Part shown: in pieces, positions 1 through 5,584 of the stretch
Position numbering within the stretch: the stretch's first letter is position 1
Layout of the letters: every line of letters starts with the position of its first letter
Source of the DNA: Acidobacteriota bacterium
Lineage (GTDB): Bacteria; Acidobacteriota; Vicinamibacteria; Vicinamibacterales; 2-12-FULL-66-21
NCBI GenBank assembly: GCA_013362195.1
Contig: JABFWM010000276.1
Location: 1-5,652, forward strand
Direction: 5' to 3'
DNA: 5,652 nucleotides
Notes under the pieces: generated by a model
The model's database searches: none
The model's input: the letters and a program-made list of their open reading frames with translations, nothing else
What the model was told of the DNA's origin: nothing
Made by a program: the position numbers and the translations under genes

Positions 1-914
1 CGTTCGCGAAGTCGACGGTCGCCGTGAAGTCGGATTCCGGCATGACGACGGTACCGGCGGCGCGGCCGATTCGAATCCGCGATCTGTTGACCCACACCGC
101 CGGCATTTCCTATGGCACCGACCCGCTCGTGGCGGCGCTGTACGAGGCGAAGGGGCTCGGCCCCGCGGCCGGCTACGGCTGGTACACCGCGGACAAGGAC
201 GAACCGATCTGCGACACGATGGAGCGGCTCGGGACGTTGCCATTCGTGGCGCAGCCCGGCGACGCCTACGTCTACGGCTACAACACCGACATACTCGGCT
301 GCGTCGTCGAACGCGCGTCGGGCCAGCCGCTCGACCAGTACGTCGAATCGCACATCACCGGCCCGCTCGGCATGAAAGACACGCGCTTCTTCCTGTCGCC
401 GGATCAGCGCGATCGCCTCGCGACCGTCTACGCGAGCCGCGCCGATGGCGCGATCGAGCGTGCGCCGGATGGCGCGAAGGGACAGGGCCACTACGTCGAG
501 GGCCCCCGGCGCAGCTTCGCCGGCGGCGCCGGCCTGCTCTCCACCGCGCGCGACTACGCGCGCTTCCTCGAGATGATTCGTCTCGGCGGCACGATCGACG
601 GCGTGCGCATCCTGTCGCCGCGCAGCGTCGCGTTGATGACGACGAACCAGAGCGGGACGCTGCACTCGACTGCCGGCCTCGGCTTCGGGTTCGGGTTCGA
701 GACGACCGATCGCTACGGCGCCGGCGGCATGCAGTCGGTCGGCAGCTTCGGGTGGGGCGGCGCGTACGGCACGTCGTACCGGGTCGATCCGCCGGAGCGC
801 CTCGTGATGGTGTTCATGATTCAGTTGATGCCGAACACCACCGATACCGCGGAGAAGTTCTCGACGCTGGTGTATCAGGCGCTCGACGAGTCGCATCCGC
901 TCGGGACGCGGTAG
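1..914 (+). CDS. Serine hydrolase, beta-lactamase/class C-like family (5'-truncated by window edge)
   Basis: This is the C-terminal ~303 residues of a beta-lactamase-fold serine hydrolase (the Pfam Beta-lactamase group, which includes class C enzymes, EstB-type esterases and DD-peptidases). The first complete codon is at position 3. The reading frame is open to the left edge and already matches the family before the GTG at 24 (FAKSTVAVKSDSG, then PIRIRDLLTHTAGISYG), so the real start and the SxxK nucleophile motif lie outside the window. Visible family marks are the DLLTHTAG block near residues 27-34, the YVYGYNTDILG block standing where the YxN motif normally falls (here YGY, a common change in the esterase-like branch), AGGAGLLSTARDYARF, and the C-terminal GWGGAYGTSYRVDP block at the place of the KTG/HxG motif. 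Substrate cannot be told; an esterase or peptidase role is as likely as beta-lactam hydrolysis. The stop is TAG at 912-914. A glycosyltransferase-like gene follows 41 bp downstream on the same strand. The family assignment is firm and the function is not. Confidence 0.9.
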   Translation, partial: FAKSTVAVKSDSGMTTVPAARPIRIRDLLTHTAGISYGTDPLVAALYEAKGLGPAAGYGWYTADKDEPICDTMERLGTLPFVAQPGDAYVYGYNTDILGCVVERASGQPLDQYVESHITGPLGMKDTRFFLSPDQRDRLATVYASRADGAIERAPDGAKGQGHYVEGPRRSFAGGAGLLSTARDYARFLEMIRLGGTIDGVRILSPRSVALMTTNQSGTLHSTAGLGFGFGFETTDRYGAGGMQSVGSFGWGGAYGTSYRVDPPERLVMVFMIQLMPNTTDTAEKFSTLVYQALDESHPLGTR

Positions 915-955
915 GGGCGCGTCGGGGATCGCCCTTCCCTTCGCCCTTCGACCGC

Positions 956-1693
956 ATGTCACCGTCCGACGTCTGCATCGCGGCGATCGCGTTCGCGCGC
1001 GACGACCAGGAAGACGCGCTGATCCGCCGCGCGCTGCAGCGCCTGTCGGCCATCGGCTTCCCGATCGTCGTCGCCGACGGCGGGTCGTCCCCCGCGCTGG
1101 TCGACGCCCTCGCACGGCTGCCGCGCGTCACGCTCGTGAAGCCGCCGACGCGCGGGCTCGTGCCCCAGGTCAAGGCGGCGCTCGCGACTGCCGCCGCCCT
1201 CGACACGCCCTTCGTGCTCTACACCGAAAGTGACAAGGCGGAGTTCTTCGAGCGGCACCTGGCGGCGTTCCTGAGCCGCGCGCCGTCGGACAACGACGTC
1301 GGCGTCTCGGTCGCGGCCCGGAGCGAGGCGAGCTTCGCGACGTTTCCACCGCTGCAGCGTTACTGCGAGCACGCGATCGCGCACCTCACCGCGGAGGTGA
1401 CGCACGTGGCCGGTGACTACTCGTACGGGCCGTTCCTCATGCACCGTGCGCTCCTCGATGAGATGCGGGACGTGCCGGACGACCTCGGATGGGGATGGCG
1501 GCATTTCATGTTCGCGGCCGCGGCGCTGCGCGGACGCCGCGTGGCGCACGTCGTAGGCGACTACGATTGCCCGATCGATCAGCGGCACGAAGGCGAGCAC
1601 GAGCGAATGCACCGCCTGCGGCAATTGAGCCAGAGCGTGGAAGGACTGGTGCTGGCGCTGCAGCGGCTTCGCGCGGGCGGTTCTTCCGCCTGA
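956..1693 (+). CDS. Putative GT-A-type (family 2-like) glycosyltransferase, 245 aa
   Basis: The predicted protein is a small soluble one with no signal peptide or membrane segment. The N-terminal half reads like a nucleotide-sugar-binding GT-A domain: strand CIAAIAFARDD (residues 7-17), strand FPIVVADGGSS (35-45) with D41 in the place of the usual nucleotide-contacting aspartate, then RGLVPQVKAAL (66-76), and FVLYTESDK (86-94), where E91-S-D93 could stand for the metal-binding DxD. Later conserved-looking pieces are GDYSYGPFLMHRALL (153-167), LGWGWRHFMF (177-186) and a charged His-rich segment, CPIDQRHEGEHERMHRLRQL (205-224). The ATG at 956 is the first start in this frame after the upstream stop at 912-914. 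The open frame continues back to 752 only inside the hydrolase gene. No good Shine-Dalgarno is visible; the leader is pyrimidine-rich. The TGA stop (1691-1693) lies in the loop of a palindromic repeat. Donor, acceptor and pathway are unknown. The fold is a moderate-confidence reading from motifs only. Confidence 0.7.
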   Translation: MSPSDVCIAAIAFARDDQEDALIRRALQRLSAIGFPIVVADGGSSPALVDALARLPRVTLVKPPTRGLVPQVKAALATAAALDTPFVLYTESDKAEFFERHLAAFLSRAPSDNDVGVSVAARSEASFATFPPLQRYCEHAIAHLTAEVTHVAGDYSYGPFLMHRALLDEMRDVPDDLGWGWRHFMFAAAALRGRRVAHVVGDYDCPIDQRHEGEHERMHRLRQLSQSVEGLVLALQRLRAGGSSA

Positions 1694-1702
1694 AAGCGGA
1701 AG
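1683..1702 (+). repeat. Dispersed palindromic repeat, copy 1 (overlaps CDS 3' end)
   Basis: A hairpin-forming repeat: arm CTTCCGC (1683-1689), loop CTGAAA, arm GCGGAAG (1696-1702). One base (A1695 instead of G) shortens the 8-bp stem of copy 2 to 7 bp. The loop carries TGA at 1691-1693, which is the stop codon of the upstream glycosyltransferase-like gene. The repeat is followed by GCTACGGGACCGCG, a tail shared with the other copies. There is no T-tract, so it is not a canonical intrinsic terminator, though a 3'-end-stabilising role is possible. Confidence 0.85.
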
Positions 1703-1739
1703 CTACGGGACCGCGTGCGATCGGTCCGCGTTGGTGGAT

Positions 1740-1759
1740 CTTCCGCCTGAAGGCGGAAG
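1740..1759 (+). repeat. Dispersed palindromic repeat, copy 2 (perfect stem)
   Basis: The best copy: CTTCCGCC (1740-1747), loop TGAA (1748-1751), GGCGGAAG (1752-1759), an uninterrupted 8-bp stem with a 4-nt loop. The tail GCGACGGGGCCGCG matches copy 1. It lies wholly in the gap between two convergent genes, a typical place for REP/BIME-like elements. Confidence 0.88.
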
Positions 1760-1842
1760 CGACGGGGCCGCGCGCGATCCGTGCGCGTTCGATCGTTCGC
1801 GTTCGACCGGTCCGAGCGGGCCCCGTAATATCGATCCCGTAG

Positions 1843-1862
1843 CTTCCACCTTCAGGCGGAAG
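1843..1862 (-). repeat. Dispersed palindromic repeat, copy 3 (inverted)
   Basis: Read on the minus strand this is CTTCCGCC, TGAA, GGTGGAAG, with one stem mismatch (A1848 against C1857). It is followed in that direction by GCTACGGGATCG, matching the tail of copies 1 and 2, so it is a true inverted copy and not just a chance palindrome. It starts 24 bp after the stop of the protease gene. Together with copies 1 and 2 it places a hairpin at the 3' end of both converging transcripts. Confidence 0.85.
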
Positions 1863-1886
1863 CCCGGGACGCGGAAGCACGATCGC

Positions 1887-3356
1887 TTACTCGGCGCGCA
1901 AGGTCAGGAACACGTCGGTGCCCTTGCGGTTGACGATGACCAGCGACGGCTTGCCGCCGTTCCTGTCGAGCGCGCTCTTCAGCTCGTCAACCGTCTTGAC
2001 GGCGGCGCCGTTGACCTTCTCGATGACGTCGCCTTCCTGGAAGCCGCTCTCGGCTGCGATGCCCGACGGATCCAGCGACGTGATGATCAGCCCCTGCGTT
2101 CCGCGCGGAACGCCGGCCTCTTCGGCCAGATCCGGTGTGAGCGGCTGCACGCCCATCCCGAATCTGCCTTCCGAGCCGTGCTCCGCCGCCCGCGGCGATC
2201 GATCCCGCTTCGCGGCGAGCTCGCCGACCGTCGTGGTCACGCGCTCGGTGCGGCCGTTCCGGAACACGCTGAGCGTCACGCTCGATCCCGGCGCCGTGCT
2301 CGACACGTCGTTGCGCAGCTGATTGCTGTCGGCCACGGCCTTGCCGTTGTACTCGGTGATCACGTCGCCCTGCCTGATGCCGCCGCGCGCCGCCGGACTG
2401 CCGTCCTCGACGTTGCTCACGAGCGCGCCCTTCGCCGACGGCAGCCCGAGACTCGCCGCCAGATCCGGCGTGATGCCCTGCACCGTCACGCCCAGCTTCG
2501 CGCGGCGGACCGTGCCGTGCTTGATCAACTGGTCCATCACGTTGCGCGCCATGTTCGACGGGATCGCGAAGCCCAGGCCGATGTTGCCGTCCGACGGCGA
2601 GAGGATCTGCGAGTTGATGCCGACCAGCTCGCCGTTCGCGTTGACGAGCGCGCCGCCGGAGTTGCCGTGGTTGATCGGCGCGTCGGTCTGCAGGAAATCC
2701 TGATAACTGCCGTCGCCAACGTCCGTCGTGCGCCCCTTCGCGCTGATGATGCCGGACGTGACGGTCTCGCCGATGCCGAGCGGGTTGCCGACCGCGAGCA
2801 CGACGTCACCGATCTTCACCGCGTCGGAGTCGCCGAGCGACAGCGTCGGCAGATCGCGCGCGTCGATCTTCACGACGGCGAGGTCGCTGGGAGGATCCGT
2901 ACCGACCACCTTGGCCGTGAAGCTGCGGCGATCCGGCAGTTCGACCGTCACCTCGTCGGCGCTGTCGACGACGTGGTTGTTGGTGAGAATGTAGCCGTCG
3001 GGGTTGACGATCACCCCGGAGCCCAGCCCGCGCTGGACCCCGCGCGGCACCTGCCGCGGGATGCGGCCGCCGAAGAACCGCCGCAGGAAGTCGTCGTCGG
3101 GAAGCTGGCTGTCCGTGGGGATCGCCGCGGCGCGCTTCTCGACGCGGATCGTGACGACCGCAGGCATCACGTGCTCGACGACGGGTGCGTAGGATGCAAC
3201 GGGCACCGCCGGCGCGGGCGCCGTGGCCCTGGCCGGCGCCTCTGCCCGCACCGGGGCGGCGCTGACCGCCCGATCGGGGGCCTTCCACGCCGCGAGCGTG
3301 ACCGTCGCGAGCGCCATGGCAGCGAGGCTGCCTCTCTTGAAAAGTGTCGTATGCAT
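1887..3356 (-). CDS. htrA: HtrA/DegP/DegQ-family periplasmic serine protease with two PDZ domains, 489 aa
   Basis: This is a Do-type protease/chaperone that degrades or refolds damaged envelope proteins. Residues 1-33 form a Sec signal peptide or membrane anchor: basic MHTTLFKRG, then hydrophobic SLAAMALATVTLAAW. An Ala/Pro-rich linker covers about 34-58. The trypsin-like domain (about 59-283) has the full catalytic triad: H128 in LTNNHVVD, D158 in PPSDLAVVKID, and S233 in NHGNSGGALVN. The residue before GNSGG is His where Arg or Pro is usual. The LA loop (about 75-108, DDDFLRRFFGG) is short, more like DegQ/DegS than DegP. PDZ1 spans about 284-380 (LGVTVQGITPDLA) and PDZ2 about 398-488 (FGMGVQPLTPDLA). 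Length fits the two-PDZ family. The first ATG is chosen because it supplies the basic n-region; the next Met (14) would remove it. A Shine-Dalgarno-like GAGGT lies 14 nt upstream. The gene lies 156 bp downstream of the sensor kinase gene on the same strand and probably has its own controlled promoter as well as readthrough. The stop is TAA at 1889-1887. DegP versus DegQ cannot be settled here. Confidence 0.96.
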   Translation of the reverse strand: MHTTLFKRGSLAAMALATVTLAAWKAPDRAVSAAPVRAEAPARATAPAPAVPVASYAPVVEHVMPAVVTIRVEKRAAAIPTDSQLPDDDFLRRFFGGRIPRQVPRGVQRGLGSGVIVNPDGYILTNNHVVDSADEVTVELPDRRSFTAKVVGTDPPSDLAVVKIDARDLPTLSLGDSDAVKIGDVVLAVGNPLGIGETVTSGIISAKGRTTDVGDGSYQDFLQTDAPINHGNSGGALVNANGELVGINSQILSPSDGNIGLGFAIPSNMARNVMDQLIKHGTVRRAKLGVTVQGITPDLAASLGLPSAKGALVSNVEDGSPAARGGIRQGDVITEYNGKAVADSNQLRNDVSSTAPGSSVTLSVFRNGRTERVTTTVGELAAKRDRSPRAAEHGSEGRFGMGVQPLTPDLAEEAGVPRGTQGLIITSLDPSGIAAESGFQEGDVIEKVNGAAVKTVDELKSALDRNGGKPSLVIVNRKGTDVFLTLRAE

Positions 3357-3362
3357 GGTGGC

Positions 3363-3396
3363 TGCTGATTACCTCTGTTCCATTTGACGATCAGCA
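3363..3396 (-). promoter_or_regulatory. htrA leader hairpin with the Shine-Dalgarno in its loop
   Basis: On the htrA mRNA, arm TGCTGAT (3396-3390) pairs perfectly with ATCAGCA (3369-3363). This leaves a 20-nt loop that contains GAGGTAA, the likely ribosome binding site (GAGGT at 3375-3371). The 3' arm ends 6 nt before the start codon. The SD-to-AUG distance is long (14 nt), and the hairpin stem occupies that space. The pairing is visible in the sequence; any regulatory effect is inference. Confidence 0.45.
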
Positions 3397-3419
3397 ACCT
3401 TGCGGCGCGCTTACGCGAA

Positions 3420-3437
3420 CATTACATCGGTGTAAGG
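3420..3437 (-). promoter_or_regulatory. Candidate response-regulator operator upstream of htrA
   Basis: The + strand reads CATTACA-TCGG-TGTAAGG, a dyad with arms TTACA and TGTAA around 4 bases, 63 bp before the htrA start. It matches 13 of 14 arm positions of the CusR/HprR box of E. coli as I remember it (CATTACA-N4-TGTAATG). The response regulator encoded in this window is of that subfamily. On the minus strand the second arm gives TGTAAT, which also resembles a -10 hexamer, but I find no matching -35, so I do not call a promoter. Confidence 0.55.
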
Positions 3438-3458
3438 ATCCTGGCCGCCGAGCGAGGG

Positions 3459-3487
3459 ACGACGCGCGAGGCGCCTTTCAGCGTCGT
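3459..3487 (-). other. GC-rich inverted repeat between kinase and protease genes
   Basis: Arms ACGACGC (3459-3465) and GCGTCGT (3481-3487) are perfectly complementary over 7 bp, with a 15-nt loop that itself holds the palindrome AGGCGCCT (3469-3476). It begins 25 bp after the kinase stop. No T-tract follows on the minus strand, so it may be a weak terminator, an attenuator, an RNA-processing hairpin, or chance in GC-rich DNA. Confidence 0.3.
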
Positions 3488-3512
3488 TGGGTGGCGACGT
3501 GTGCTGAGCCGC

Positions 3513-4886
3513 TCACGCCGCAGGCAACCTCACCGTGAAGACCGATCCACGGCCGGGCTCGCTGACGGCCTCGACCGTACCGCCGTGCGCCGCGACGTAG
3601 GCCTTCACCAGGCTCAAGCCGAGGCCGAGGCCGCGCTCCGAGCGGCTCGGGTCGGCACGGTACAGCCGCTCCCAGATACGCGGCAGGTGCTCGGGCGCGA
3701 TCCCCACGCCGGTATCAGCGATCGTGATCACCGCCTGGCCCGACGGATCGCGTCCCCCGGCAATCCGCACGGACCCGTGCCCGGGCGTGTACTTGATGGC
3801 GTTGTCGAGCAGATTCGCGAACGCCTGCCGGAGGCGATCGCGCCCGCCCTCGACCGCGATCGCATCGCCCGGCTCGATCGTGACGGTCACCTGCTTCATC
3901 TCCGCCACGTCCTCGTACAACTCGACCACTTCCTCGAGCAGCGCCCGCAGATCGATCCGTTCGCGCGTCAGCCGCAGCACGCCGGTCTCGGCCTCGGAAA
4001 TGTCCATCAAGGTATCGAGCATTGACAGGATGCGCTCGGATTCTTCGAGGCAGTCTGAAAGCGCCTCGCGCTGCGCTGCCGGATCGCCCGACTGCAGCGC
4101 ACGCTCCGCGGTCCCGCGCAGGCGCGCCATCGGCGTCCGGAGGTCGTGCGCGACGTTGTCGAGCGACTCTCCCATCGCGCCGATCAGTCCGGTGATTCGA
4201 TCGAGCATCGTATTGAAGAGCGTGACCAGCTCGTCGACCGTATCGCCGCTCGGCCCCCGCGACGGAACGCGTGCGTCCGTCCGGCCGGTGCGGATGATCC
4301 CCCGGACGACGTCGATCAGTTCGTTGATCGGGCGCAGGGTCGATCGCGTGATCACGAGGCCGCCCACGACGCCGACGACCATCGCCAGCACCGACACCCA
4401 GCCGACGACGGTTCGGAACTGCGCGAGCAGCGCGAGGCGGATCTCGTTGCTCTTCCCGACCTGGAGGATCGTGCCGTCGGGCAGCCGCGCGGACGCGACT
4501 TCCAGGACGGCACTCGTGGAGCGGGCCGGCGCTTCGACGACGCCGCGGTCATCGTCGCTGAGCTGATCGAGATCGAAATCCGACCAGCCGGGCGGCATGC
4601 TGACGAAGAGCGCGTCGGCGCCGGGGCCGAGCACGCGGACGAACAGCCGCTCGCGGCGGCCCGTTCGCTGCTCCACTTCGACCGCGCGCTGCAGCGCCGG
4701 CAGTCCGGCCGCATCGTAGCGCAGCGCGTACTCGCGCAGGGTCGCCGCGATGATGTCGTGATCACGGCGCGCGAGCGAGGTCGCGAGCAGCCAGTAGGTA
4801 ATGCCCACGAGCGCGGCCGTGCTCACGACGAACACGGCCGCGTACCAGAGTGACAACCGGAGCCCGAGCGTCCCGCGCGCCAGCAT
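3513..4886 (-). CDS. HAMP-domain sensor histidine kinase, 457 aa
   Basis: This is the membrane sensor of a two-component system; it would autophosphorylate on His and pass the phosphate to the adjacent regulator. TM1 covers about 12-36 (LWYAAVFVVSTAALVGITYW), a periplasmic loop about 37-157 with no recognised sensor fold, and TM2 about 158-180. HAMP runs about 181-233. The HisKA H-box is NVAHDLRTPMARL with H247. The ATPase domain has an N-box (FANLLDNAIKYT, N358/N362), G1 (DTGVGI, D391), an F-box-like IWERLYRAD (404-412) and G2 (RGLGLGLSLVKAY). All expected catalytic motifs are present, so it should be active. The arrangement fits the EnvZ/CusS class of kinases; the ligand cannot be read from sequence. 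The ATG at 4886 leaves a short basic n-region before TM1. It overlaps the end of the regulator gene by 64 bp, so translation is probably coupled; I see no strong Shine-Dalgarno of its own. The stop is TGA at 3515-3513. Confidence 0.95.
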   Translation of the reverse strand: MLARGTLGLRLSLWYAAVFVVSTAALVGITYWLLATSLARRDHDIIAATLREYALRYDAAGLPALQRAVEVEQRTGRRERLFVRVLGPGADALFVSMPPGWSDFDLDQLSDDDRGVVEAPARSTSAVLEVASARLPDGTILQVGKSNEIRLALLAQFRTVVGWVSVLAMVVGVVGGLVITRSTLRPINELIDVVRGIIRTGRTDARVPSRGPSGDTVDELVTLFNTMLDRITGLIGAMGESLDNVAHDLRTPMARLRGTAERALQSGDPAAQREALSDCLEESERILSMLDTLMDISEAETGVLRLTRERIDLRALLEEVVELYEDVAEMKQVTVTIEPGDAIAVEGGRDRLRQAFANLLDNAIKYTPGHGSVRIAGGRDPSGQAVITIADTGVGIAPEHLPRIWERLYRADPSRSERGLGLGLSLVKAYVAAHGGTVEAVSEPGRGSVFTVRLPAA

Positions 4887-5554
4887 GCTCGTAAGACGTA
4901 GCCGACCCCGCGGACGGTGTGCAGCAGGCGGCTGGCGAACGGGCGATCGATGCGATCGCGCAGGCGCGAGACGAGCACGTCCACGACATTGGTGCTCGGG
5001 TCGAAGTTGTAGCCCCAGACGTGCGAGAGGATCATCGTCTTCGAGAGCACCCGGCCGGGATTGCGCATCAGGTATTCGAGCAGCGCGAACTCGCGCGGAC
5101 GAAGGTCAATTGGTGTGGCGCCGCGCTGCACCTTCCGGGTCAGCAGATCGAGCGTGAGGTCGCCGACGGCGAGGCGCGTCGGTTCGGCGGCCCCGGTCGA
5201 TCGCCGGATGAGCGCCTGCACGCGCGCCAGCAGCTCTGCGAACGCGAATGGCTTCGTCAGATAGTCGTCGCCGCCCGCCTGCAGGCCCCGGACGCGATCG
5301 TCGACCGAGCGCTTCGCGCTGAGAATCAGCACCGGCAGCCGGACGCCGCGCGCCCGCAACGCGTCGATCGTCGCCAGGCCGTCCATGCGCGGAAGCATCA
5401 CGTCGACGATGGCCGCATCGTACGGCTCCGCGAGGGCACACTCGAGACCGCTGACGCCATCTGCCGCGTGATCGACGGCATAGCCCGCTTCGCGCAATCC
5501 CTTCTCGACGAACTGCGCGATCGTCGGATCGTCCTCCACGAGCAGCACCCGCAT
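4823..5554 (-). CDS. OmpR/PhoB-family response regulator (CusR/CopR-like), 243 aa
   Basis: This is a DNA-binding partner of the neighbouring kinase. The receiver domain (1-118) has the acidic pocket E7/D8/D9 (LLVEDD), phospho-acceptor D51 (AAIVDVMLPRMDG), S79 (ILSAK), Y98 and K101 (DYLTKPF), so the phosphorylation site is intact. The winged-helix domain (about 127-222) has LRPREFALLEYLMRNPGRVLS and a recognition region (NFDPSTNVVDVLVSRLRDRI) close to my memory of CusR (NFDSDTNVIDVAVRRLRAKI), ending in the typical HTVRGVGYVLRA. Normal members stop about there (~223 aa). This one continues 20 residues, from C224, through the start of the kinase gene. At that point the sequence reads GCATGC, where GCATGA would give the common ATGA stop/start overlap, so the tail looks like readthrough after a stop-codon change. 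The start MRVLLVEDD is the standard family N-terminus. No Shine-Dalgarno is seen before it. It is first in the minus-strand cluster. Confidence 0.95.
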   Translation of the reverse strand: MRVLLVEDDPTIAQFVEKGLREAGYAVDHAADGVSGLECALAEPYDAAIVDVMLPRMDGLATIDALRARGVRLPVLILSAKRSVDDRVRGLQAGGDDYLTKPFAFAELLARVQALIRRSTGAAEPTRLAVGDLTLDLLTRKVQRGATPIDLRPREFALLEYLMRNPGRVLSKTMILSHVWGYNFDPSTNVVDVLVSRLRDRIDRPFASRLLHTVRGVGYVLRACWRAGRSGSGCHSGTRPCSS

Positions 5555-5560
5555 GCTTCG

Positions 5561-5566
5561 AAGTTA
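5561..5566 (-). promoter_or_regulatory. Possible -10 element of the regulator gene
   Basis: TAACTT on the minus strand ends 6 nt before the ATG, the spacing expected if transcription began at or next to the start codon. No recognisable -35 lies 16-18 nt upstream (that place is GC-rich), and no Shine-Dalgarno is present. A leaderless, activator-dependent transcript would fit, but a six-base match is weak evidence. Confidence 0.25.
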
Positions 5567-5584
5567 CCGCACAACCATGTAAGT
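5567..5584 (-). promoter_or_regulatory. Degenerate candidate operator upstream of the regulator gene
   Basis: On the minus strand this reads TTACA-TGGT-TGT, with one arm intact and the other reduced to TGT. It agrees with about 9 of 14 arm positions of the dyad upstream of htrA and keeps the same 4-bp spacing. It ends 12 bp before the regulator start codon. It may be an autoregulatory site; it is much weaker than the htrA site. Confidence 0.35.

Larger units (their letters stand above)
1683..1789 (+). repeat. Tandem duplication of a ~57-bp unit carrying the palindrome
   Basis: Two head-to-tail units start 57 bp apart, at 1683 and 1740. By hand alignment their first 50 bases differ at 6 positions (44 identical); similarity fades over the last 7. 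Each unit has the palindrome followed by GC(T/G)ACGGG(A/G)CCGCG(T/C)GCGATC. The repeated unit is therefore longer than the hairpin. The differences are spread along the unit, so this is not a very recent copy event. Confidence 0.8.

Noticed and set aside
24..26. GTG at 24 as the start of the serine hydrolase
   Set aside because: The family-like sequence continues upstream in frame to the window edge, and the SxxK region is missing, so the gene simply enters from the left.
752..955. Upstream extension of the glycosyltransferase-like frame to 752
   Set aside because: It would run 160 bp through the conserved C-terminus of the hydrolase in another frame, and the extra residues show no conserved pattern. 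The ATG at 956 starts at the first GT-A-like strand.
1683..1863. CRISPR array
   Set aside because: There are only three units, one inverted and two nearly abutting as a longer duplication, with similar instead of unique sequence between them.
1683..1863. Canonical intrinsic terminators
   Set aside because: Stable hairpins are present at both gene ends, but none is followed by a run of T in the relevant direction.
1731..3368. A 545-codon open frame on the + strand antisense to the whole protease gene
   Set aside because: It mirrors the HtrA coding frame in GC-rich DNA, its translation is an Arg/Asp/Val-rich composition with no domain, and it starts inside a repeat. The minus-strand HtrA has a full set of catalytic motifs.
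3505..3515. Palindrome TGAGC-C-GCTCA over the kinase stop codon
   Set aside because: It is too short, with a one-base centre, to form a meaningful hairpin, and part of it is coding. Chance is likely in this base composition.
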